This document shows, piece after piece, positions 5,898 through 12,820 of a stretch of 13,585 bases of DNA; the first letter of the stretch is position 1; each line of letters starts with the position of its first letter. The stretch covers positions 1 through 13,585 of the forward strand of contig JBKHJZ010000083.1 of the NCBI GenBank assembly GCA_046537875.1, in the 5' to 3' direction. Source of the stretch: JBKHJZ01 sp046537875. Lineage in GTDB: Bacteria; Actinomycetota; Acidimicrobiia; Acidimicrobiales; VFJN01. A program made the translations under genes and the position numbers. The notes below the pieces were generated by a model that saw nothing but the letters and a program-made list of their open reading frames with translations, had not been told where the DNA came from and did not search any database.

Positions 5898-8738
5898 ATG
5901 TCCACGTCTCTCGTGATCGTCGAGTCGCCGGCGAAGGCGCGCACCATCGCGCGCTACCTCGGTGACGACTTCGTGGTCGAGGCGTCGATCGGTGCGGTCC
6001 GCGACCTCGAGCCGAAGGGGCTCGCGGTCGCGGTCGATGACGACTTCAAGCCCACCTACGTGGTGCCACCGTCGAAGAGGGACGTGGTGAAGCGGCTCAA
6101 GGCCGCCCTGGCAGACGCCGACGAGGTCTACCTCGCCACCGACGAGGACCGCGAGGGCGAGGCCATCGCGTGGCACCTGGCCGAGGTGCTGAGGCCGCGG
6201 GTCCCCACCCGGCGGATGGTGTTCCACGAGATCACACGGCAGGCCATCGAGAACGCGGTGGCGCAGTCGCGTGACATCGATGCCGGGCTGGTCGACGCCC
6301 AGGAGGCCCGCCGCATCGTCGACCGCCTCTTCGGCTATCCGGTGTCGGAGGTCCTGTGGCGCAAGGTCTCCTCCGGGCTGTCCGCCGGGCGGGTCCAGAG
6401 CCCGGCCGTACGCCTGGTGGTCGAGCGCGAGCGCGAACGCATGGCGTTCGTGCCGGCCAGCTACTGGGACCTGCAGGCGGCGTTCCCCACCGATCCCCGC
6501 TTCTCGGCGACGCTGGTGGGGATCGACGGCGCCCGGGTGGCGACCGGCAAGGACTTCGACAGCCAGGGGCGGCTCGCCAGCCGCGCCGGGGCGGCGGCGT
6601 CCGGCAACGGGCGCGACGTGGTGGTGGTCGACGAGACGACCGCACGGGGGTTGGTCGGGGCGCTCGACGGCTCGACGTTCACGGTGGGCACCGTCGACGA
6701 GAGGCCGTACCGCTCGTCGCCGAAGGCACCGTTCATCACCTCGACCCTGCAGCAGGAGGGCGGCCGGAAGCTGGGGATGAGCGCCGGCCAGGTGATGCGC
6801 ACGGCTCAGGGTCTCTACGAGCGGGGCTACATCACCTACATGCGGACCGACTCGGTCACCCTCTCGGCCGAAGCGGTCGGTGCCGCCCGGGCCCAGGTGC
6901 GCCAGCTGTACGGCGACCGCTTCGTGCCCGATGCCGCCCGGCAGTACCGCAGCAAGACCAAGAACGCCCAGGAGGCCCACGAGGCGATCCGGCCCGCCGG
7001 TGACCGCTGGCGCACCCCCGACCAGCTGAGCACCGAGCTGCGGGGCGCCGACCTGCGTCTCTACGAGCTCATCTGGAAGCGCACCCTCGCCTCGCAGATG
7101 GCCGACGCCCTGGGCAAGACCGTCTCGGTGCGGATCGAGGCGCCGCTGGCCCGGGGGCTGGCCGGTGCCCCGGTGAGGGGGAACGGCGAGACGGCCGGCT
7201 ACGCGGCGGCCACGCCGACCGAGTGGGCGGCCTCGGGCCGGACGATCACGTTCCCCGGCTACCTGCGGGTCTACGTCGAGGGGTCCGACGATCCCGAGGC
7301 CGACCTCGACGACCGGGAGCGGGTCCTGCCCGACCTGACACCCGGCCAGCGTCTGCCCGATCCGGACCTGGAGCCGGTGGGCCACACCACCCAGGCGCCG
7401 GCCCGCTACACCGAGGCGTCCCTGGTGAGGAAGCTCGAGGAGCTCGGCATCGGCCGGCCCTCGACGTACGCGTCGATCATGCAGACGATCCAGGATCGGG
7501 GCTACGTGTGGAAGCGGGGCCAGGCGCTGGTGCCGTCGTGGACGGCGTTCGCCGTGGTGAACCTGCTGGAGGGGCACTTCGCCGACGAGGTCGACTACTC
7601 GTTCACCGCCCGGATGGAGAGCGACCTCGACGAGATCGCGGCCCGCCAGCGGGAGCGGGTCCCGTTCCTCCGGCGCTTCTGGTTCGGTGACGACGTCCCG
7701 GGCCTGACCAGGTTGATCGACCTGGCGAAGGAGAACGCCGACCCGGCCGTGGTCAACGCGATCCCGATCGGCAAGGACCCCGACGGCGAGGAGATCGTGG
7801 TCCGCAACGGCCGCTACGGCCCGTACCTCCGGCGTGGCGACGACACCGTGTCGGTGCCCCAGGACATGGCGCCGGACGAGCTCACCGTCGAACGGGCGTT
7901 GGAGCTGCTGGCCGCCCCCAAGGGCGACGAGCCGATCGGGACCGACCCGGAGACCGGCCTCCCGGTGTACGCCAAGACGGGCCGGTTCGGCCCCTACGTG
8001 CAGCTCGGCGACACCGACACGCTGCCCGAGGGCACCAAGCCCAAGATGGCGTCGCTGTTCCGGACGATGGACCCGGCGACGCTCACGCTCGACGACGCCC
8101 TGCGGCTGCTCAGCCTTCCCCGCACGGTGGGCACCGATCCCGAGACCGGCGAGGAGATCCTGGCCCTCAACGGGCGGTACGGCCCCTACGTGAAGCGGGG
8201 CCCGGAGACCCGCAGCCTCGGCAGCGAGGAAGAGCTGTTCACGGTGAGCGTCGAGGACGCCCTCCGGCTGTTCGCCGAACCCAAGCGGCGGGGGCGGGCC
8301 GCCGCGCCGCCGCTGCGCGAGTTGGGCGAAGATCCGGCGACCGGCAGGCCGATGGTGGTCAAGAGCGGCCGCTACGGCCCCTACGTGACCGACGGCGAGA
8401 CGAACGCGTCGCTCCGGGAGCGCGAGGGCGACACGGTCGAGGGCATCACCGCCGAGCGGGCGGCCGACCTGCTCCAGGCGCGGCGCGAGGCCGGTCCGGC
8501 CAAGCGGGGCCGCAAGAAGGCGGCCGGGAAGAAGACGGCGGCCAAGAAGTCCGGGGCCAAGAAGGCCGCGGGAAAGAAGGCGGCGAAGAAGGGCGGGGGG
8601 TCGAAGAAGGCGGCGGCCAAGAAGACGGCGGCCAAGAAGACGGCGGCCAAGAGGGGCGCGACGAAGCGGAGCGGGACCTCGGGGTCGGCGTCGCCCCGGG
8701 GGAACGGCGGCACCGGCCGCGCCGCCGACGACGGCTAG
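5898..8738 (+). CDS. topA: DNA topoisomerase I (type IA)
   Basis: The 946-aa enzyme relaxes negatively supercoiled DNA through a 5'-phosphotyrosine intermediate. The Toprim domain begins at SLVIVESPAKA (Glu9) and contains the acidic triad Asp82, Asp84 and Glu86 in TDEDREGEAIAWHL. The nucleophile is Tyr314 in GYITYMRTDS. SSGLSAGRVQSPAVRLV (158-174) and LGIGRPSTYASIM (516-528) are further family blocks. The C-terminus has four Toprim-C repeats with GRYGPY or GRFGPY cores near 638, 695, 759 and 824. It ends in a Lys/Ala-rich tail (about 867-923) instead of Cys4 zinc fingers, the layout known from actinobacterial TopA, where the basic tail aids DNA binding. About 25 extra Gly/Ala-rich residues at 416-440 interrupt an otherwise conserved segment. 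ATG 5898 is chosen for its exact family N-terminus; an in-frame GTG at 5856 is unlikely because it precedes the probable transcription start. tmk follows nine bases later. Confidence 0.98.
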   Translation: MSTSLVIVESPAKARTIARYLGDDFVVEASIGAVRDLEPKGLAVAVDDDFKPTYVVPPSKRDVVKRLKAALADADEVYLATDEDREGEAIAWHLAEVLRPRVPTRRMVFHEITRQAIENAVAQSRDIDAGLVDAQEARRIVDRLFGYPVSEVLWRKVSSGLSAGRVQSPAVRLVVERERERMAFVPASYWDLQAAFPTDPRFSATLVGIDGARVATGKDFDSQGRLASRAGAAASGNGRDVVVVDETTARGLVGALDGSTFTVGTVDERPYRSSPKAPFITSTLQQEGGRKLGMSAGQVMRTAQGLYERGYITYMRTDSVTLSAEAVGAARAQVRQLYGDRFVPDAARQYRSKTKNAQEAHEAIRPAGDRWRTPDQLSTELRGADLRLYELIWKRTLASQMADALGKTVSVRIEAPLARGLAGAPVRGNGETAGYAAATPTEWAASGRTITFPGYLRVYVEGSDDPEADLDDRERVLPDLTPGQRLPDPDLEPVGHTTQAPARYTEASLVRKLEELGIGRPSTYASIMQTIQDRGYVWKRGQALVPSWTAFAVVNLLEGHFADEVDYSFTARMESDLDEIAARQRERVPFLRRFWFGDDVPGLTRLIDLAKENADPAVVNAIPIGKDPDGEEIVVRNGRYGPYLRRGDDTVSVPQDMAPDELTVERALELLAAPKGDEPIGTDPETGLPVYAKTGRFGPYVQLGDTDTLPEGTKPKMASLFRTMDPATLTLDDALRLLSLPRTVGTDPETGEEILALNGRYGPYVKRGPETRSLGSEEELFTVSVEDALRLFAEPKRRGRAAAPPLRELGEDPATGRPMVVKSGRYGPYVTDGETNASLREREGDTVEGITAERAADLLQARREAGPAKRGRKKAAGKKTAAKKSGAKKAAGKKAAKKGGGSKKAAAKKTAAKKTAAKRGATKRSGTSGSASPRGNGGTGRAADDG
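8611..8652 (+). repeat. 15-base tandem repeat coding the TopA lysine tail
   Basis: The unit CGGCGGCCAAGAAGA occurs perfectly at 8611-8625 and 8626-8640 and continues for 12 more bases. It encodes repeated Ala-Ala-Lys-Lys-Thr. Looser copies extend upstream to about 8510. This is a slippage-prone stretch where tail length could vary between strains. Confidence 0.8.
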
Positions 8739-8747
8739 GCCGCCGGG

Positions 8748-9404
8748 GTGTCGGGCGAGGAGCCATCGGCGGCGGCCGCACCCGCCCGTCGCGGCCGCTT
8801 CATCGTGTTCGAGGGCGGCGAGGCGACCGGGAAGTCGACCCAGGCCGCCCGCCTGGCGAGGCGGCTCGACGCGGTGCTCACCCACGAGCCGGGCGGGACG
8901 GCGCTGGGCGCCGCCCTGCGGTCGTTGCTCCTCGACGGGTCGGGTCCCGACGTCGCCGACCGGACGGAGGCGCTGCTGATGGCCGCCGACCGGGCGCAGC
9001 ACGTCGCCGAGGTGGTGGAACCGGCCCTTGCGCGGGGCCGGCACGTGGTGTCCGATCGCTACATCGGCTCGTCGCTGGCCTACCAGGGCTTCGGCCGCGG
9101 CCTGCCCGTCGACGACCTGCGGCGCCTGTCAGCCTGGGCGACCCGCCACCTGTGGCCCGACGTGGTGGTGCTGCTCGACGTGCCCCGCCACGCGGCCCTC
9201 GCCCGGGTGCAGCACGTGGCCGACCGCTTCGAGTCGGCGGGCGACGAGTTCCACGAGCGGGTCCTGGCCGGCTACGCCGCGCTCGCGGCCGCCGACCCGG
9301 AGCACTGGGCCGTGGTCGACGGCAGCCTGCCGCCGGACCAGGTCGAGGCGTCCGTGTGGTCGGTGGTCGCCGACCGGTGCCCCGACCTGGCGGAGGGCGC
9401 CTGA
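8748..9404 (+). CDS. tmk: Thymidylate kinase
   Basis: The 218-aa protein phosphorylates dTMP to dTDP with ATP in dTTP synthesis. The P-loop is GGEATGKST (23-31), preceded by FIVFEG. EPGGT (47-51) and the DRY motif with SSLAYQGFGRGL (103-119) form the nucleotide-monophosphate site. The LID region lies in ARVQHVADRFESAGDEFHERV (152-172, written here as two overlapping parts of the helix around Arg160). Length is normal with a short Ala/Pro-rich N-terminal extension (1-16). The GTG start at 8748 is preceded by AGG at 8737-8739, which overlaps the topA TAG stop with 8-base spacing. Translation is therefore probably coupled to topA. The topA-tmk-holB order is common in actinobacteria and places nucleotide supply beside replication functions. 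Confidence 0.96.
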   Translation: MSGEEPSAAAAPARRGRFIVFEGGEATGKSTQAARLARRLDAVLTHEPGGTALGAALRSLLLDGSGPDVADRTEALLMAADRAQHVAEVVEPALARGRHVVSDRYIGSSLAYQGFGRGLPVDDLRRLSAWATRHLWPDVVVLLDVPRHAALARVQHVADRFESAGDEFHERVLAGYAALAAADPEHWAVVDGSLPPDQVEASVWSVVADRCPDLAEGA

Positions 9405-9453
9405 ACGCGGCTGCGGTCCGTCCCGTGGGCGGCCCGGGCCCGGGACGTCCGCG

Positions 9454-10599
9454 ATGATGGTCGGCGTGCCGCCGCCTCCCTCGCCCTCATCACCGCCGGC
9501 CCCGCCGACGACCGGCGGTGCCACTGGGACCGCCGGGGCGCCCGGCGAGGTCGAGTTGTGGGACGGCGTCGTGGGCCAGGGTGCGGCCATCCGCCGGCTC
9601 GAGGCCGCGCTCGTCGCGCCCGTGCACGCCTACCTGCTGGTGGGTCCGCCCGGCTCGGGCGCACGCCCGCTGGCGCGGGGCTTCGCCGCGGGGTTGCTGG
9701 CGGCCGGGTCGGCGGGCGCAGATCGCGACCGCCACGTGACCCTGGCGCTGGCCGAGCAGCACCCCGACCTCCGGGTCGTCGAACCGGAGGGAAACACGTT
9801 CCGCAAGGACGACGCGGCGGCACTGGTTCGGCACGCCACCCTCGCACCGGTCGAGGGCCGGCGGAAGGTGGTGGTCGCCTCGGGCCTCGAAGCCATCGAG
9901 GACGAGGCCGCGGGGTCGCTGCTCAAGATCGTCGAGGAGCCGCCGCCGTCCACGGTGTTCGTGCTGTTGGCCACCGAGGTCGTCCCCGAGCTGGTCACCA
10001 TCGCCAGCCGGTGCGTGCGGATCGAGCTGCACCCGCTGACCGCCGGCGCCATCGCCGAGCGGCTGGTCGCCGAGGGCGTCGAGGCCGACCGGGCCGGGGC
10101 GGCGGCCACCGCGGCGGGAGGCGATCTCGACCGGGCCCGCACGCTGGCCACCGACGACCGGTTGGCGCTGCGCCATCAGGCCTGGCGAGAGCTGCCGTCA
10201 CGGCTCGACGGCACCGGTCATCGGGCGGCGACCGTGGTGGCCGAGCTGCTGTCGATGATCGGTGAGGCGCTGGGCCCCCTCCACGACCGCCAGGCCGCGG
10301 AGGCGGCGGAGCTCGACGAGCAGATCGAACGGTTCGGGCTGCGGGGCTCGGGCAAGCGCCAGATGGAGGCCCGCCACAAGCGCGAGGTGCGCCGGTTCCG
10401 CACGGCCGAGCTGCGCTTCGGCCTCGCGACGCTGGCCGCCGCGTACCGCGATGCACTGGTCGCCGGCGACCATCGGCCCGAGGTGATCGACGCCGTGGTG
10501 CGCATCGACGAGGCCGGGCTGGCGCTGGCCCGCTATCCCAACGAGACGCTGCTGCTCCAGGCGCTCGTGGTCCGCCTGCCCCACCTCGATCGCCCCTGA
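9454..10599 (+). CDS. holB: DNA polymerase III delta' subunit
   Basis: The 381-aa protein resembles the clamp-loader AAA+ family. It shows VVGQGAAIRRLEAAL (39-53), a P-loop-like GPPGSGAR (64-71), HPDLRVVEPEG (103-113), SLLKIVEEPPPSTVFVLL (155-172) and the SRC motif at 185-187. Delta' is the non-hydrolysing subunit that opens the beta clamp with delta and tau/gamma. The usual P-loop Lys is absent (Ala-Arg instead), and the four-Cys zinc module expected before HPD is missing, the stretch reading ADRDRHVTLALAEQ. A degenerate P-loop is known for delta'; loss of the zinc module is less usual. Residues 1-30 are Pro/Thr/Gly-rich and probably disordered, so the true start could be the second ATG (9457) or GTG 9466. 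GGGA lies 8 bases before ATG 9454. It starts 49 bases after tmk and is likely in the same operon. Confidence 0.92.
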   Translation: MMVGVPPPPSPSSPPAPPTTGGATGTAGAPGEVELWDGVVGQGAAIRRLEAALVAPVHAYLLVGPPGSGARPLARGFAAGLLAAGSAGADRDRHVTLALAEQHPDLRVVEPEGNTFRKDDAAALVRHATLAPVEGRRKVVVASGLEAIEDEAAGSLLKIVEEPPPSTVFVLLATEVVPELVTIASRCVRIELHPLTAGAIAERLVAEGVEADRAGAAATAAGGDLDRARTLATDDRLALRHQAWRELPSRLDGTGHRAATVVAELLSMIGEALGPLHDRQAAEAAELDEQIERFGLRGSGKRQMEARHKREVRRFRTAELRFGLATLAAAYRDALVAGDHRPEVIDAVVRIDEAGLALARYPNETLLLQALVVRLPHLDRP

Positions 10600-10615
10600 C
10601 CGGCGGCGCCGCTGG
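10600..10615 (+). terminator. Possible terminator hairpin after holB
   Basis: Directly after the holB stop, CCGGCGGCGCCGCTGG can fold on itself; its core GCGGCGCCGC (10603-10612) is a perfect palindrome. No T-run follows. It lies between holB and the tRNA and is the only hairpin noted there. Confidence 0.3.
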
Positions 10616-10651
10616 GCCGAACGGCGTGGAGGTGGCCCCGAGTGCCGCTGC

Positions 10652-10657
10652 TACCCT
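10652..10657 (+). promoter_or_regulatory. Possible -10 box (TACCCT) of the tRNA-Thr gene
   Basis: TACCCT is a TAnnnT box ending ten bases before the tRNA 5' end, so the primary transcript would carry a leader of only a few bases. A -35 candidate upstream (TGGAGG at 10627) is poor. Confidence 0.35.
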
Positions 10658-10667
10658 CGTCCGTCGC

Positions 10668-10740
10668 GCCCGAGTAGCTCAGCCGGCAGAGCAACGCACT
10701 CGTAATGCGTAGGTCAGGGGTTCGATTCCCCTCTCGGGCT
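10668..10740 (+). tRNA. tRNA-Thr (anticodon CGT)
   Basis: The 73 bases fold into a complete cloverleaf. The acceptor stem is GCCCGAG with CTCGGGC (10733-10739), the D stem GCTC/GAGC, and the anticodon stem ACGCA/TGCGT around loop CTCGTAA. The T stem is AGGGG/CCCCT around TTCGATT. The anticodon is CGT at 10701-10703, which reads the threonine codon ACG, heavily used in GC-rich genomes. The discriminator base is T, and the 3' CCA is not encoded, so it must be added after transcription. The gene is alone, with no integrase or repeated attachment sequence seen nearby. Confidence 0.97.
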
Positions 10741-10743
10741 CTC

Positions 10744-10756
10744 GACGGGCGCCGTC
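10744..10756. terminator. Small hairpin between tRNA-Thr and the convergent small gene
   Basis: GACGG (10744-10748) and CCGTC (10752-10756) flank a 3-base loop between the tRNA 3' end and the stop codon of the minus-strand gene. It could trim or end transcription from either side. The stem is only five bases with no T-run, so confidence is low. Confidence 0.25.
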
Positions 10757-10898
10757 ACTTGAAGATGCGGCGTGCGGCGCGGCCGGTGGCCCGGCCGTAG
10801 GCGCGCCGGGCGATGCGGCGGCCCACCCGGCCCCGCCGGATGGCGTTGAGGTCGTTGCTCAGCCGGAGCAGCTTGTAGATCATCGACTTCATGCCCAC
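10755..10898 (-). CDS. Small, very basic protein of unknown function (47 aa)
   Basis: I do not recognise a named family. From GTG 10898 the product is 47 aa, starting MGMKSMIYKLLRLSNDL and ending RAARRIFK. It has twelve Arg, three Lys and a single acidic residue. The N-terminal part (YKLLRLSNDLNAI) looks like an amphipathic helix. It is followed by an Arg/Gly/Ala tract with paired arginines. The GTG is chosen because GGGGGG (10905-10910) lies six bases before it; ATG 10892 and ATG 10883 are in-frame alternatives. The frame stays open upstream to 11063, but that part overlaps the next gene's start and is not needed. It resembles short Arg-rich proteins often left unnamed in actinobacteria, and nucleic acid or membrane binding is a guess from charge only. 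It is convergent with tRNA-Thr and divergent from the DUF4015 gene. Confidence 0.6.
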   Translation of the reverse strand: MGMKSMIYKLLRLSNDLNAIRRGRVGRRIARRAYGRATGRAARRIFK

Positions 10899-10904
10899 GC
10901 GTAT

Positions 10905-10910
10905 CCCCCC
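10905..10910 (-). promoter_or_regulatory. Ribosome binding site deciding the small gene's GTG start
   Basis: On the minus strand GGGGGG is followed by ATACGC and then GTG. The 6-base spacing suits GTG 10898 better than ATG 10892 (12 bases). This supports a real translated gene rather than a chance frame. Confidence 0.45.
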
Positions 10911-11025
10911 GTCGTGACGATGGCGTCGGACACCCCGATCATGCCGCAAACCGGCGTGACCAGAGCCGTTGCGGGGCACCGCGCCCGGGGGGAGACTGAC
11001 ACGGCGCAGCCACCCGCCGGAGCCG

Positions 11026-12777
11026 ATGCCTGTGACCTCATCGTTGAGCGACATCCCGGGCACCGAACCCGAGCGGCGCGGTCGGCGTGGGCGTCGCGGT
11101 CGCCGGCGTCCGAGCCCGGGTGGGGGACGCCTCTACTTCGCGCCCCGGCCACTCCCGCTCGAGCGGCGGCGGTCCGACGGCCCCACGGTGTTCCGGGAGC
11201 AGCGCAAGCGCATCGAGCCGGGGACGATCTTCGCGGCGATCGTCGGGCTCGCCACGGTCGCGCTCGTCGCCACGCTCGTCCATCGGGGCACCCGGGTGGA
11301 CGTGGAGCAGACCGGCCTGGAGGACGGTGCCGTGCTCAACGGGATGGCGGCCGCTGCGCTGGAGGTCACCTGGACGTTCGGGTCGGCGGACGACGCCACC
11401 GGGGCGACGCTGCGCCTCGACGGCGAGGTGGTCGAGGAGCCCACCATCGAGGGCGACACGATGACCTGGCACCCGCCGCCCGACCTGGAGGAAGGCGAGC
11501 ACGTCCTGCAGCTGTCGGTGCCCCGTCCGGTCCTCGACGACGCCGAGCTCACCTGGCGGTACACGATCGACGCGACGCCCCCCGAGCTCGAGGTGCCCGC
11601 GGTGGGCGACCGCGTGGCTCTCGACGAGCCCGTGGCCGTGCCCGGGCAGGCCGAGCCGGGCGTGGAGGTCGTGGCCGGCGGGCGTGAGGTCGAGGTCTCC
11701 GACGACGGCTCGTTCACCGCGCGGTTCTCCCGCCCGCCCGCCGGGCCCGTGGTCGTGCGGGCGACCGACGAGGCCGGCAACGCCACGCGGGCGTCGGTCG
11801 TCGTCCCGGTCCGGTACCCGGAGGTCCGGGCCGTCCACGTGAGCCCGGCCGCCTGGAGCAGCAAGCTGCTCCGCGACGACATCCTCCGGCTCATCGACGA
11901 GGGCCGCATCAACACCGTGCAGCTCGACCTGAAGGACGAGTCGGGCATCGTCGGGTTCGACACGATGGTGGGCCGGGCGCACGAGCTGGACGCCGTCACC
12001 CCCCACATCAAGCTGGAGGACGCCGCCCGGGCCATCGAGGAGCGGGGCGCCCGGGTCGTGGGCCGGATCGTCGCGTTCCGGGATCCGATCCTGGCGGAGG
12101 CGGCCTGGGCGGCCGGCGACCGCGACCAGGTGATCCAGACGCCGAGTGGTGCGCCGTACACCGCCACCGGCGACTTCACCAACGTCGCCCACCCGGCGGT
12201 GCGCCGCTACAACCTCGACATCGCGCTCGACGCCGTGAGCCGGGGTGTCGACGACATCCTCTGGGACGAGGTCCGCCGGCCGACGGGCCCTGCGGACACG
12301 ATGGTGCTCCCGGGCGCGTCCGGCCCGGGGGACGACGACGTCATCAGGTTCCTGGCCGAGGCGCACAGCGAGCTGCGCCGCCGGGGCGTGCACCAGGGCG
12401 TCACGGCGGTGGGCATCGCCGCCGACCGGGGCAACCTCGTGAGCCAGGACGTCGGGCGCATGGCCCGCCACACCGACTACCTGGCGCCGATCATCCTGCC
12501 GGGCTACTGGTCGCCCGGCGAGTACGGGGTCGGCAGCCCGATCCGCGAGCCGGGCGCCCTGGTGGCCGGGGTCCTGGGGAAGTTCAAGGAGGTCACGAAG
12601 GGCACCGGCGTGGTCCTCGTGCCCCGGTTGCAGGACTTCGGATTGCGGGGCGTCGGTTACGGGGAGGCCGAGGTCCGGGCCCAGATCGGCGTCGCGCGGA
12701 GCCTGGGCGTGGAGCGGTTCTCGCTCTGGGACACCGCGGTCACCTACACGGCCGCCGCCCTCGATCCCCGGCGCTGA
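11026..12777 (+). CDS. Membrane-anchored putative glycoside hydrolase (DUF4015)
   Basis: The 583-aa product has an Arg-rich cytoplasmic N-terminus (RRGRRGRRGRRRP, 17-29) and one transmembrane segment (about 66-85). Two Ig-like beta domains follow (about 90-182 and 185-262, the second ending in VVVRATDEAGNATRASVVV). The C-terminal domain (268-578) matches the DUF4015 putative glycosyl hydrolase barrel. Its marks are NTVQLDLKDESGIVGFDT (296-313), VVGRIVAFRDPILAEAAW (344-361), NVAHPAVRRYNLDIALDAV (386-404) and ILWDEVRRP (411-419). Family members usually have an Asp-Tyr/Glu-x-Arg-x-Pro version of the last motif, so Asp414 or Glu415 are candidate catalytic residues. The topology places the catalytic part outside the cell, where it may act on wall or surface glycan; no activity can be assigned from sequence. 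ATG 11026 has GGAG three bases upstream; GTG 11032, or a TTG at 10969 that adds 19 residues, are alternatives. Confidence 0.85.
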   Translation: MPVTSSLSDIPGTEPERRGRRGRRGRRRPSPGGGRLYFAPRPLPLERRRSDGPTVFREQRKRIEPGTIFAAIVGLATVALVATLVHRGTRVDVEQTGLEDGAVLNGMAAAALEVTWTFGSADDATGATLRLDGEVVEEPTIEGDTMTWHPPPDLEEGEHVLQLSVPRPVLDDAELTWRYTIDATPPELEVPAVGDRVALDEPVAVPGQAEPGVEVVAGGREVEVSDDGSFTARFSRPPAGPVVVRATDEAGNATRASVVVPVRYPEVRAVHVSPAAWSSKLLRDDILRLIDEGRINTVQLDLKDESGIVGFDTMVGRAHELDAVTPHIKLEDAARAIEERGARVVGRIVAFRDPILAEAAWAAGDRDQVIQTPSGAPYTATGDFTNVAHPAVRRYNLDIALDAVSRGVDDILWDEVRRPTGPADTMVLPGASGPGDDDVIRFLAEAHSELRRRGVHQGVTAVGIAADRGNLVSQDVGRMARHTDYLAPIILPGYWSPGEYGVGSPIREPGALVAGVLGKFKEVTKGTGVVLVPRLQDFGLRGVGYGEAEVRAQIGVARSLGVERFSLWDTAVTYTAAALDPRR

Positions 12778-12798
12778 CCCGGGCGGTGGTTGCCCGGG
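12778..12798 (+). terminator. Probable terminator hairpin after the DUF4015 gene
   Basis: Immediately after the TGA stop, CCCGGGC (12778-12784) and GCCCGGG (12792-12798) form a perfect 7-base GC stem with a 7-base loop. No T-run follows, but hairpins without one are common ends of genes in GC-rich actinobacteria. It separates this gene from the sigma factor 23 bases on. Confidence 0.45.
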
Positions 12799-12808
12799 GG
12801 GTCGGCGG

Positions 12809-12814
12809 TAGGGT
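12809..12814 (+). promoter_or_regulatory. -10 box or ribosome site (TAGGGT) before the sigma gene
   Basis: TAGGGT is followed by six bases and then the ATG at 12821. Read as a TAnnnT box it puts transcription start at the A of ATG (leaderless). Read as AGGG it is a Shine-Dalgarno site with 7-base spacing. No GGAA-type SigR -35 element was found upstream, so autoregulation by the encoded sigma is not visible at this spot. Confidence 0.4.
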
Positions 12815-12820
12815 CCGATC

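Noticed and set aside
8500..8665. The repeated stretch at the end of topA as a CRISPR or intergenic repeat
   Set aside because: The repeat is in frame and coding, with 15-base units and no spacers. It explains itself as a lysine-rich protein tail.
4542..9044. A 1500-codon open frame on the minus strand opposite thiolase, topA and tmk
   Set aside because: It lies wholly opposite confident genes. Its His/Arg/Gly/Leu-rich product is the usual mirror of GC-rich third positions. No motif or domain order is visible in it.
10668..10760. tRNA-Thr as an integration site for a mobile element
   Set aside because: No repeated copy of the tRNA 3' end, integrase or foreign-looking composition was found in the window.
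10899..11063. Upstream extension of the small basic gene to 102 aa
   Set aside because: It would overlap the DUF4015 start. The added residues lack the character of the C-terminal part, and the GGGGGG site points to GTG 10898.
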